In this document: one piece after another, positions 34,426 through 46,900 of the stretch | Numbering within the stretch: the first letter of the stretch is position 1 | Layout: every line of letters begins with the position of its first letter | Assembly: GCA_037102815.1 (NCBI GenBank) | Contig: BTPP01000003.1 | Location: forward strand, 5,580,001 to 5,644,000 | DNA from: Neurospora intermedia | Taxonomy: Eukaryota > Ascomycota > Sordariomycetes > Sordariales > Sordariaceae | Length of the DNA stretch: 64,000 nt | Reading direction: 5' to 3' | Made by a program: the position numbers and the translations under genes | The notes under the pieces: generated by a model | The model's database searches: none | The model's input: only the letters and a program-made list of their open reading frames with translations | Told to the model about the DNA's origin: nothing

Positions 34426-37400
34426 CATTTTGAAATACACCGCCCATCAAACCTCGTGGAGCCTCATCATCACCACTGCTACCCTATATCTGTTCATGTC
34501 CGCTCTTTGCAACGAAACTAAGCTTTCCGACATTCCGACGACAACATCCTTTGCTACTTCACTTCACAACGAGTTATACAACTATCGAGATCCAAGGACT
34601 CCTCGGTAGATGTCACTGTTGACCATCAAGAGAGATCATCTACTCAACATGCACGTGTCTTTACGGATTCACTTCCCGTCGCTTGAAGGCGCGCTCAAAT
34701 CCTCGGCTTGTCGATGCTCCAGGACTGGCGTGTGTTGCTTACGCGTATCCAGACTTTTGGTTTCTTTGGTGCCGAAATCCTTCAAGCTAAGGTAGTACAC
34801 CCTCCACTTACACTCCTCCTCGCCACGCCGAACTGAATTCCAAATCGAGCTCGGAATCATACATCCTCTGCATCTATTCTCTTATTAATGGCTGAACCCA
34901 TGTGTACAAAAGCTCGGCATCGGGGGACCAAACCACATGGCCCTGGCTAGGGTCTGCCTGGCACTTACTCATGAAGCTGCCACCTCGTTGAGAGTCCTCG
35001 ACGATAGCCTCACTTTTGGTTCCCCTCCTTCTCCATTTCAAATGATGCCATAACTCCACCAACCAACTCCACCAAAAGCTTCACTACTGCAAGGTAAGCT
35101 TCCAGAGTCGGATTCGCTAGGTGAAATGCCATCCACCCTTTTGCACGCTCTCCACCAGGCCTTCGTTTCCGCCTGTCACTATTTACGCATACTAATGACG
35201 ATGGCATCTAGAGGAACGTGGGGGTTATCGACCGGTCCGGGAGATTCGAAACACTCTCTCACTCAGTGGCCACTTGGTTTTCTTCATGTCAAACATCTGC
35301 CGAGGTTCGTCAACGATCATGACTATGCTGACATTATGCTAGGCAGCAGGGTTTTACCTCACATCTACTATAGACAGGCATACCATACAGAACGGCCATT
35401 CGGAACATTCTTCCGTCGGCAGTGTGGTACCGAGATGCCTTTCCCATCCAGGGGTACACTCAGTCCCACATCATTTCAGTGGCTGACGCCAGGTCTGTCA
35501 TGGTCTGGGGAGTATCAACCACTCGACACATGCATGGCTCAAGGCCTTTGTTTCGTGTTACCTCCATGTATGATCATACTCAAACTCCTTTTTTTGCATT
35601 TAGTAATACCGCTATGTTGTGGTTTGTCCTGATATTTACTACGATCCCTAACACTTGCGGCTCCCAAAAGCCCAACTCCGACTCAAACTCAAATGTTAAC
35701 CTATAGGTCGTCTTGTAGAGCACAAGAGAAGACAGATCGACACCCCAAAGATCTCGCCCAATGCCCCACAGTCATTTTATTGTTACCTTACCTTTGGACT
35801 ATCAGCTTGATGCCCATACAACCTATCTCAAGCGTCGACCCTCTTTTGATCGACAAACTCAACTCCTCCGTTCTCCGACTTTGCGGCTCTTTGCAGTGTC
35901 TCTCAGGTTCCTGCAACTGCATTTAGCCTCTTTATTCTCACGATACTACGGTTAAACTGTGTATCATACGATACCCAAGTCACGCGGACATTTTCTTACC
36001 AGGGAAACGATCGATCGATTCTCCAATGCTTTCTTTTTCATTGGGAATACCTTATTCTTCATTGGACCTTATCAAAACTTGCGATGCAGTCGTACATTTG
36101 AAGCAAAACATGGCTTACACCATTGTCTGCGTTTCATCTTCCCCGCTGCCTTTCTCGAAGGCTGTAACTGAACGCCCCCCACAGAACTGCCAACTCTACA
36201 CCATTCGATTTCAAGTGAAGCGAGATGTTTGGCGAGGCCAACCGAAGCGGCAACTACCCGTTGTTCCTCGCATTGCTACCTCAGGAACTTCCCCGAGAGG
36301 CGCTTATTGGAACTTGGAAGTCGGAAAAGAGACCCGGTAAGCGAGCGGTCCGCCTCCAACGCATGTCGTACCGCTTCAAAAAGTCCACTTTCGGCAATGT
36401 GTGCCGAGCGGCCGATCAAGTACCGATAAAGGACACACGCATTTTCAGAGGACGAACCAAAGAGAAAGCGCATCAAGCATGTCCAACAACATAAATTTCT
36501 CTCTTGTGTTTGGGCTGCGCTCCATAGTCTGGTATGTTATGTATCATTCAAGATAGCCTTTGGTAGTACCAACGATTACCTGTAATCCTTGCAACTCACC
36601 AGCATGTTGTATATATTGTGTATTACGCAGTCTTGGTGGGTAGAGACTTGTTGTACCAGACTGTTGGACCTCAGAGGATTGCGAGATAATACCGGGTTCT
36701 ATGTCTGGGGAACCATACACTCCAAGACGCCAAGGACGACTTTACCTACCTACTCACCTACTTCACCTATCACTACCATGTCTCATCAAGTGATTTTTGG
36801 ACAAATAGACTCCCGAACGAGCCCTCGGTCATTCCCAAAACAGCAAGCCGACCCCCGACATGGCTGGATGAAAACTGACACCTCGCTTGACCATGCCTGG
36901 TAGGTGACCATTTCAGCTTCTCTGCAATCGTTATAATTGCTGCTGTCAACTTCGGCTTCATTTCGAGGTACTCTCTCATCCGGCTATACACGGAAATGGA
37001 CGGACCGACAACCGCATCAACGTCCGGGTGCGTCCATGGTTGGCTAGGTACCTTAGGTGCCTAGGTAGTTAACCAGCTCAACAAAGGTCTTCAGAACAAA
37101 CACAATGCGATGCCATAAAGGCTTGCAAGTGGTTGGTTACGATTCATTTAGCAGTACTGCTGCCTAGATGAATTAGCAAGTGTGGTCTTCACCTCCATTT
37201 AGTGGACTTCTTGTTGCGGCGGCGGCGGCGGCGGCGGCAGAGGGAGGATTCCCTCGCCTTTCTACTTGCAGCACATATACATACACATAGTGCTTTTGAT
37301 AGAAATGGTTTCGTGGTAATAGACTATTTATTGCTTAACATGCTCTCGGAGCATTACACTTAGGTACGTACTGTCAGACTAGCTACCTACTCGAAGCTGC

Positions 37401-37748
37401 AAGGTAGGAGAGAATATAGAGAGAAGAGCCCCAGGAACTTAGGAGAAGTAACAAGCAAGGATAACGAGGTTTAATCTAGAGCTCTGTATACGACGAGTGT
37501 GGTCCTAACTAACCCAAAGGTTCCAATCCTTTCGGCCGCTTTGAGACTTCGAGTAGAGGCTAGCTACATATAACGTCACCTCTATTTACCTTTTACCAAC
37601 TTATAACACGATACGAGCCTGCCTCGAACAACCTCGGATAAAGATTATTCTAAAAGTAAAAAATAAAAAATTAGAAACAAAAACAAAACAAGAAGGCTGA
37701 TCGGCAGGGAGTGAGTGAAAAGGATCAAGAAAAGTAAGAAAAAAGAAT
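34426..37748. other. gene-poor region
   Basis: No intact gene recognised. Minus-strand coding-like patches lie at about 34670-35207 (for example AFHLANPTLEAYLAVVKLLV and SFMSKCQADPSQGHVVW) but carry frame breaks I could not splice. Plus-strand frames at 35126-35700 and 36026-36500 look random. A (GCG)8 run is at 37216-37239. Confidence 0.45.
37216..37239. repeat. (GCG)n microsatellite
   Basis: Eight perfect triplets. Confidence 0.9.
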
Positions 37749-37820
37749 CGATCCACCCAGGGGTCGAACCTGGAACCTCCTGATTCGTAGTCAGACGCTC
37801 TGCCATTGAGCCAGCGGACC
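37749..37820 (-). tRNA. tRNA-Arg (ACG)
   Basis: Minus-strand 72-nt cloverleaf. The acceptor arm GGTCCGC pairs with GTGGATC, with discriminator G. The D arm is GCTC..GAGC. The anticodon stem TCTGA/TCAGG encloses loop CTACGAA, anticodon ACG. The T arm is CCAGG-TTCGACC-CCTGG. There is no intron. A T6 run follows downstream on the transcribed strand as the Pol III terminator. Confidence 0.95.
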
Positions 37821-39291
37821 TTTGTAGGATTCATGCTTATATCGGCAATATATTTAGCCTATGTAATCAGGTCAAGCGCTGTAATGCTTTACATCAGTTC
37901 ATTCACACCATTCCGCACATCACAAACACCAAATACAAAACATCTTCACCAAAATTGAATCCTACCAACGTAAACCGCTAAAAATTGAGTGGGGAATTCC
38001 CTTTGATATTTCAGATCTCTTCTTACTCGCTACAACATAGATAGTACTCTGCATCTCAGACATCAATCGCAATCCGATATAACACCGCATCAACATCGCG
38101 TGGCCGCATCGCATGGCATCGCAGCGCCCTCTCCGTCTCCCACGACTTCGACACTACCATGTCAGGTGCTACCTCCTCCATGATGATTCTGAGTCCATCA
38201 ACCATACACATACAGTAATATCAAGTGTCGACCCAGTCAGTCAGTCAGTCAGTCAGTCGTGTCCACGGACTCCTCCACAACTTTAACCCCCACATGGGAA
38301 AATCTGACTTGTCGTCCTTTCATCCCATCCCCCGTCATCCATGGGCCGAAGGAAAAGCTCATCAACACCCATCAAAGTTAACAGTAAAACAAAAACCATA
38401 AAGTATGCGAAAACGAGGGGAGATACGCGAAAATGAAAGAGACAACGAACTCCTGCACCAACGGAAAAAAATCGGCATGAAAGAAACGAAACGCAAGTCA
38501 AGCAATCAAGCCAGAAACGAAGATTTCCATCGTACAAAACCGACACAACGAGCCTGGGACTTTTCCAACACCGCGAATCTAGCCCTGCTCCGTCCCTGAC
38601 AAAGGGTAATACGGGCAGATTCCGTGTACTGCCTGCCCGGCTATCACCCCAGAGCGGAGACCAACAACACATCAGCGCAGCGCGACCCCTTCATTGCGGC
38701 TTTTCCCATCATCTCCTTGACGGTGCAGACTCTGGGCAAGACTGTGACAACAGCCCGGCTCGGTGTTGGATCTTGTTTCGCGATGGCTTTCTCAAACAAA
38801 ACGCAAGTAGTAGTATGACGGAGCAGAGATATTCGCTTTTGTGGACAGAATATGAGCAGAGATATATCGCCTAGTTCGTTATGCATAACTCCAGTTGGGA
38901 ACCCTTTCGGGGTGCGGGTCCACGTCGTCGTCTCACAGCCCAGTTGGCTGGCTGCCCCGGCTTTTCCCATGTACCCCGCAAGAAAAAGAACCGTGTTGTG
39001 TGACGGTGCTCGACACGACTATGTATTGCAGAGTGTTCCCCGTATGTCTCTTTTTTGAGCGGCCGCGGCGATTTAGCGACTTTGTTATGCGTATTTGTGC
39101 CTTGTGCAACCGTCGCCCAAGACTTGGCAAATGCTTATTTGCTCGACAGCAGATGAACCCGCATCGGATTTCCGTCCGATCGGTATGCAATCTTGTGAGA
39201 AACCGTCGACCGGTGAGGGAAAGGAAAGAACTTCTGCACAGCTGAGCGGCACATGGCTTTGGCTGGCTTGCAGAAGCAGTGCGAGTATGGC
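37821..39291. other. intergenic, 3' side of the PPZ gene
   Basis: No gene recognised. It includes a (CAGT)n run at 38234-38258. The right part is probably the 3' UTR of the phosphatase gene. Confidence 0.6.
38234..38258. repeat. (CAGT)n microsatellite
   Basis: About six tetranucleotide units. Confidence 0.9.
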
Positions 39292-40996
39292 TCAGACACT
39301 CTGGGGGTTGAAGTGGGCGGGCTACGAAACTATCAGTACAAGCAACCAACGAGACCAAACAGTTGGGTAAACTTACAGGACTGTTGAGCATGTTGTTACG
39401 ACGGTGTCTACCCTTCTTGATGTGCGTCTTAAGAGCAGCGGAGTCAAGTGGCTTGAGCAGTTCGAAGCTGCAGAGAAGCTCGGTAGAAACAGCCATGACA
39501 GCTCCCCAGTTATCAAACTCGCCGCAGTACTGTTACCAAGTCAGTGAAATGTTACATAGGGTTCCGAAAGTGACACAACTTACGTTAGGAGCACTGAAAA
39601 TAGTAACAAGAATGCGATCAGTGTAAAACTCATAACCGTCCTCAACAACCATGTGCGCACGGCAAACCAGATCAAAATCATGAGTGGCGAGGAAGTCCGA
39701 GATAACCTTCTTTCCGAAACAGTAACTGACACCTCGTTCATTCGCCTCCCAGTCCTGATCCATGTCGGCTGGATCAGACCAGAGGAGATCGTTGAGCAGT
39801 CCGTAGTCGGGAACGTCGGTGGGGCGCGCAATGTTGCGGATATCGTCCATATGGCCAAGAGCGGGCGAAAGACCGCCGTGAACGCAGAAGATCTTACCAG
39901 CAACGATAGCAGCAATAGGGAGGCAGTTGAAGGTGTCGACAAAAGTCTTCCAGATCTTGACATTGCACCTGCGCTTGCACTCATCGTAGAAACCGTAAAC
40001 CCGGGTAACGTTGGCGCATTCGTGGTTGCCGCGGAGCAAGAAGAAGTTCTCGGGGTACTTGAGCTTGTAGCACATCAGAAGCAGGATGGTCTCGAGCGAC
40101 TGCTTTCCGCGATCGACGTAATCGCCGAGGAACAAGTAGTTGGAGTTCGGAGGGAAGCCGCACATTTCAAACATGCGAATGAGGTCAGTGTACTGGCCGT
40201 GAACATCGCCGACAATTTTGACGGGCGCATCCAGTTCCAGGAGGGCCGGCTGAGAAAGGAACAACTCCCGGGCGCGGTGGCAAATGGCCACAATTTCGGC
40301 ATTCTTGAGGCAGACGCTTTTGGTGACCTTTCCAGCATAGGCGGCATCCAACAGTCGCTTAATAAAATCATCGAGATCAATATCCTTGATGTCGCTCATG
40401 GCAACACCGGAAACCGCTTGCTCATTCTGGGGATCCTGGTTGGGGGTATCGTAGACGGGGTTGATGGTGTTCTCGCGCTTCACGAGGATGGACTGGCCAG
40501 GCTGTTGGTTGGAGTTGGCTCCGCCACCTCCAGAGGGCGGTTGGTCGGAAATGTGGTCAACTTCTCCACTTTCCTGAGCGGCGCGGACATCGTGGTGGCC
40601 GCCTGTAGCATTGTGAACCGGCGACGGAGGAGGTAGGGGTTCACCAGTCGGAGACGCTAGCGTTGCGGTATCGAGCGAAGGTGACGAGGGAGAAGATGTC
40701 GAGGGAGAGGCGGGCGATGGCGACATGTCTCTGCGGCTTGGCCGAGTATGCACCGATGGCCTGCCATTCTTTCCACTTAGAGCGTTCATTTTCTCAGCGA
40801 CTTCCTCGCTGGAGAGGATGGTTGAGTTCCGGGGGCTGTCCGTCTTGCTTCCGCCGGGGATTTTGGAGCGGAGTCCGCGAAACGAGCGCGAGGAGTCCTT
40901 GGTGTCGGATTTGCTAAAGGATGGGTAGGACTTGAGGTCATCATCGCCTCGGTTCTTGGAAGATGCCCCCGCATCTTTGGAGGATGAGTTGCCCAT
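39292..40996 (-). CDS. pzl-1: PPZ-type serine/threonine protein phosphatase
   Basis: Predicted 531 aa, exons 40996-39584, 39529-39377 and 39321-39292 (introns 54 and 55 nt, phase 0). The catalytic domain (about 205-500) has GDVHG (263-267), GDYVDRG (291-297) and GNHE (323-326), then RGVSYCFG and [14 protein letters not shown] across the first splice. The N-terminal 200 residues are Ser/Pro-rich and start MGNSSSK, a classic N-myristoylation site. That long N-terminus plus the PP1-like core defines fungal PPZ phosphatases, which act in cation homeostasis and cell integrity. Neurospora's is called pzl-1. The last exon adds ten codons minus stop (PAHFNPQSV); it relies on a CGTAG acceptor and is less certain. 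Without splicing, the frame would read on into unrelated residues. Confidence 0.93.
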
Positions 40997-43900
40997 GATT
41001 TCTCAGTGTCAGAACGTGGTGTTAGCTCTGGAAAGGAGAAAGTATAGGGGCTGGACGGTGTGCGCGTGTCAGGTTTGTGGTTCCGGCAGGGTCGCCTTTG
41101 AATGCCCACACAGCCTACCGCTGCACCCGTCTAGAATCGATGGAGTTGTTTTCGTGGGCGCCCCAGAGTACTAGGGAGGGTGATAGAGTCTATCGAGACA
41201 GGAAAGCAGATGGGCGGCGGCGGAAGAAGAGCGTCCTGATGATTTCTCCGTTTTTGTTGACACTAGTAGGACTCGGAACGGATGTGGTAAGCGTTGAGAC
41301 GTGATTTTGGCTGGCGAGCCACAACGAGTCGCCCCAGGTTGCGAACGGCCTCGGCGTTAGGATATATCGCGGGGGTCGTCCGCAATGGGAATAGGATGCG
41401 GAGGAGGGAGCGGAAGAGTCGGAAGGTCTGGAAGCGATGATAGGGTTAGACGGTCAGCGTTGCATATATTAACAGGAAGGCGTTGATGTCATACAAGCAA
41501 AAGCGAGAGTGTTGCGTAGGTGGGCGGCGTGGACGCAGGTGAGGTAACGGAAACGAGGGCGCGGCGATGGAAGAAGAAAAATGAAATGATGGAGTGATGA
41601 TTAGGAAGAAGAGGGGAAACAATAAATGCGGGGGTGGGATGGATGAAAGGGAAGGAAGGGAAAGGGGACTTTTTTTTTTTTTTGTTTAGGTTAGGTTGGT
41701 TTGGGTTAAACGTACTTGCGAAGGACAGAAGTCAAGGCCCAGCAACAGACGGACCCGGAGACCTTGTCCAGTCTGAGAAACTGCCAAAGTCGGAAAGGAT
41801 TGGCAGATGGAGGATCAGGATCGAATGGTGGACTGGACTGGACTGGAGAGGAGGAGGTCGCGCTATCGTCGTTGATTGTCCGTTGTTGTTGTTGTTGTTG
41901 GGAAAGAACTTGGCGAGGGGGAAGTCGGAATTGAGACCGAGTCTTGCTAGTAGGAAAGTGTGCAGCGCGACGGCGTTCGTGGGTGCGTTGCGTCGTCGTG
42001 TGGTTGTTTCGTGTGGTTTGTGTGTGGGTGTGTGTGTGTGAGTGTGTGTGGTGTCGGGGGTTGGAGTGCTGAATCGACCAAAGTGGGATCGAGTTGGCAC
42101 ACAGCCTGGCTCGACTCTGGCAGCGGATGCAGGCGAATGGCGAATTATAGTCGACGGTGTGCCTGGGGCCCTGGATTCGCTGGATCTGTCCGTCTGGGGG
42201 CGAACCTAGACTGCCCGCTGGAGGAGAAGTCTGCCCGAGGAGATGGACAACCTAGTATGGTAGTGGGAAAGAAAACGGAAGGGAGACCAGCGACGATGGT
42301 GGTGTCTCGCAACGTGTTCCTTTTTTTAGTTTCAGATATCCTAGACTAGAGTAGTAAAAGGTAAAGACGCGACGTCGGCGGCGGCGACGACGACGACGGC
42401 GACGATGATGATGAGATGATGACCGATTAAGGGTCTGACCCGGAAGAGATAGGTAGGTAGTAGGTACCTCTACAGTAGGTAGATGTAGGGTCAGAAACCT
42501 GCACGACAGACTCGGAAGGCTGATTGGATGTCCTTCTTTTTTTTTCCTTTCTTCCTCTGTCGGCGTCCAAATTCCCGACAATGTTTGGAATGCGAGGAAG
42601 TGCACACGGGAAGAGCAGACAGACCGATGTGGAAAGGGTGAGTGTGAGTGGAAGAGTGGGAAGACTCATGAAAAAGACTGTATGACGATAGCGGGTCGGC
42701 GGGTCGGCGGGTCAGCGGTCGGCGGAGAACGAGGATCAGCGGGAGATGCTGGCCAGCGCTAGACGTGTAATGTATTGTAATACGGGCGTATATATTACAC
42801 CAGTCTACCCTACCTCTACACACGCAGGGCATCAGGGACAAGGAAGTGACCTCGACGCGGGCTTGTTTAAAGATGTCTCATTCGGGACCGGATATACCTT
42901 GGGTCATAAGGTCGTTTGAAAAGAAAGAGCAAAACTGAAACGGAAAGGGATTGGGTTAGGTCTCGCCGAAAGGCACTCATGAATTGGGCAATCCGGCTTG
43001 CTATGGCATAGTAGAGGTAGCCTTCCCAGAAAAGGTTCGTTACGTTACCTACCACTTCTCGACCTCTAGTAATATCCCAAAGTGGAAAGGGAAAAAGGTC
43101 CATGAAAGGGTTGTCACGTTGTCCCCTCTGTCAGGTACGCCCGCAGCAGAGTTGCAGTCACAGCGGGTGTGCCCCGCTGGCAGGTACCTAGCTAGTAGCT
43201 GACAGGAACAATGACTGCCTGCCCGCCTGCGGTGCACAACAAAAGTCCGTCGGATGGCCTAGACTCTCGAGAGGAAACGGCAGCTTACCTAGGTACCTCT
43301 CTATCCACAAATGTTTCCAACCGGGCAGCGCTCAAATGTCCACAATGAATGATTTCGGGATAGGTAGCTGCCTAGAGGTAGGGATCCAAGACGTGATAGG
43401 TAGAGCGCGTAGGTTGACATGCCCCGACCTAGGTAGAGGTAGTGTAGAGGATCAAGACGGGAAGTGGAAGGACAAAGAGCACGTGCTTGGTTTTGCTTCG
43501 TTCAGTTTGCAGTGAATGCGGAGTGCAGTGTGCACGGCAGCGAGCGACAATGCCTGCAGCCCCAGTGCCCTGTCGCAGCGCCTGGTGCCCGGTCACGGCT
43601 GGAAGTCAATGTGCGAGACTGGCCTGCCTCTTTGGAGGAGGAGCCAGGGAGCCCGGGAAGCCCAACGGTGGATGCTGCGTGGTTGGAAAGAAGTGGGGCG
43701 TTTCTTTTGGAATGTCAACAGCCTGAAAGTGGAAAGTGTGCGTTTCACTCCTGTTCCGTGATATCAAGATTCATGAACGATGTTTAATTGTTTCCAGTTC
43801 CAGTTGGAGTTTCACAATTCCGGGGAGACAGAATCGACAGATACGAGGGACGTTCTCCAGATCTGATACAAGGTGATTTGAACAAAGCCTTCGAAAGCAT

Positions 43901-46900
43901 AAAGCACGACAAAACGCAACAAAAACAAACAACGAGTTCCCTTGAGGCTCTCCGTCTGTGCTAGTCGTGCACGGATACCGCTGAAACGAGGAGTCGTCTT
44001 TTTTTTGTTTCGTTTCTCTCGTAATGATATCTCGTTGACGTGAACCCAACCATTTTTCTTTGTTTTCCTTTATGGGTATGTTTTGTTTCTTTCCTTTTTA
44101 GGACTACTTCTTACCTCAGCTGCTCGCGTATTTTTGATACTGTACCCAAGTTTCATTCATTTCTTTCATCTTTCAAGCGCTCATTTGACATGGAAGTTTA
44201 AATCACCAACAGACTTGATCTGGGACTGGACCTAGACCTACTGCAAAGAACACCAGTATTCCACCTAATAAGGGGAGTCAGAGAAGAAATGATTTGTTCT
44301 GTTCCACGTTGATACAACAGTCGAGTAGGTAAGGTAGTGTAGGGGCCGGGCCGCCGGGGATACCGGGCCATACTCGCCGTGCGGTTAGCACATTCGCGGT
44401 GCCTAACGGCGGGGCTCCCTAGTACTGTAATGGTTGGGCTCTTGTAATGGTCAAATCATCATCATCGTCGTCGTCGTCGCCGCAAATGCAAAACATGCAA
44501 AAAAAGAAAATACACGGACTCTTGATTCATGCGTGTGATATGATGGAATACCTGGTATGGATGAAAGAGGGTTGCAATACTTAATTTGCCAATGTTGATG
44601 AGTTGTGGACTGGCGAATGCTTCCAAGAACTTGCCTAGACGGGACATGTCAGGGGCGGCTAGTCCTTTTTTTTCTTTTCACTTTCATCAGGATGATGAGT
44701 CTGAAATATCATGTCATACTGGCTGGCATTGGTTGGGTTACAACATGCATCGATGCTCACGAGATTCTTTGGTGTCTGTCGTATGTATCATTTGTTTTCC
44801 GCGGGGAAACACGAGAATAGGCAAAAGAATTGGGGAATCCGGCATCAAGCATATGCACATGTCCAGGGAAAGGGAAGATGATCTGTAGTCGCTTCCGTGG
44901 ATGAACATGGGGGATCGACAACCTACCTAACAGTTCTTCCATCCAACCCTCTTCAAGACAAGACAAAAGAACATTACATATTACATATTACAACAACCGC
45001 TCACCCGCTGGCTGAGCTACCATCCCGTTCCTGATCGTGCGCGGGTGAGGCCGATTTGCTTGCTTGAGGTCAAGAAAAGGGTGGTCGCGTGATTTTCCAG
45101 ATTCCGTCCCGTTCCCTCCCATCTTTCGAACTTGTCTCACTTGGGTCATTGTGCCTTTCTGTGAATGTGATAATGTAGCGGAACGGGTGCCGCTGCCGCT
45201 GCCGCTGCCGCTACGGGCTGGCTGGCTGCTGGAGCTCTGCGATGCAACTGTGGCATCTGATTTCAATAAGACCTTGGAACCTTGGGACCCAACGTTCCAG
45301 CCCATCCATTTTGTTCCTTCTTTCGCTTCCATCCATCCACCATGTCATCGGTCGCTTGCTTCAACCAACTACACTACCAGACTACCCAACGGTGGGGAGT
45401 TCTAGGGTCACAAAATCTAGTGTGGAAACGAACTGAACCAGAAGAACAGGAACAGGAACAGGGGGAGAGGGATTACTAGGTTCCCAACTCTCTCTTTCGA
45501 GAGAGAGAGTGAAGCGAAAGACAAACAAGACAAGGACCGCGCGGCGTCCGCAATCACATCACACTGGCCCGCCCGCTTGCGAGAGAGAGAGTTATCTATC
45601 GAGACTTGGAATTTCCACTGGGTTGAAATAAAGTTCCTGGCAGTCCACATGACCGAGTGAGTGCATGACTTGCACCTTGGCGGTGTAAAGCGACCAGGGC
45701 TCTGGTCTCCGGCCATTCTAGCTTCTCCCAAACGTTCGTGATGGTGGATGGTGGATGGTGGATGGGGATGGTGATGGGGATGGAGATAGGTAGGTTCGAA
45801 GGAAGCGAGGAAGGTGAAAAAGACGTGGTCACTCGGCATGTCAAGGTTTTCCACGCGTTTTCCTATTTGGGGCAAAGGTTGGTTGGGTGAGGTGAGGCCA
45901 GGGCAGGGCGCAGGGCAGTGAGAGGGAAAAAAACGTGTTTACTTTGAGTGGACATGGGTGTGTGTGCGACGTACGTAGTGGGTATCCAATGTAGTGTAGT
46001 GTAGTGTATCGGTGCAACAGGAATTTTTCGAAACGCTTGTGTTCTCAGTTCATTTCTTTATTTTTCATCTCCGCCGTTCGGTCAAGGTTAATTTGTTTCT
46101 CGGTACCCGAGCGGCCGGCGCGCGGATCCAAATTTGAGGAGTCTCACTGGCGGTGGGGGATGCTTCTACTGCTGTACGTGCTGCCTTAGTTGACGGGCCA
46201 GAGCAGTCCGTAACGTGGCTCCTCAGGTTGATGCCCATGTAGTATCGAATGATGATGGCTTCTTTTGTGGAGGCTGGCTGGCTGGCGCGTTGGGTACAAG
46301 TCGACAAGAAAAGGTTTTTTTACGCAGAACAAAGAGATAAGAAACGGCGATGCCGGAAAGGGCGGGAGTCAGACATGCATGATAAAGGATATCCCGTGAG
46401 TAAACAGACTGACATGTGTTTTGAAGTTGACGGTCAGTTCTGATATGTTTGTTTGACACGTCCGACAGCGGAGCGTCTCACTCAGGTTTGAGAAGGGGAG
46501 GAAGGAGTGAGTGGCATGGGTGAGTGATTTCTTCGGACACCTACGCGATGCCGTCGGAGATTACAGCCGGGACACGGAAGAGACGGAGACGGAGACGGAG
46601 ACGGACTTAATCGGCATCCAAGTGCCCGACAGACTGGAAGCCGACTCGGAACGGCGATTACCATACAAGCTGGGACCCGGCGAGCTGATAGGTAGGTAAC
46701 CTCGCCGAGGTTTCCCATGTTTCACCTCCGCCTTAGCCAATACGCCGATAAACAGGGGACGACGATCTGAATCCGATACTGTGGATTGAGATTTGCGGTG
46801 CCATCGACGGGTTGGTTACTTAAGGTTAGGTTGGCAGACGTCGGTCCAAGGCGGGCGAAGTTGAAAGTTTGGAAACATTCAGTTGAAATCCAGAAAACCA

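Noticed and set aside
39653-40636. 327-codon plus-strand frame opposite the PPZ phosphatase
   Set aside because: Antisense shadow of the conserved catalytic domain; no own motifs.
41634-42041. 135-codon plus-strand frame upstream of the PPZ gene
   Set aside because: Starts in G-rich and T-run sequence and ends in TG repeats; composition-driven.
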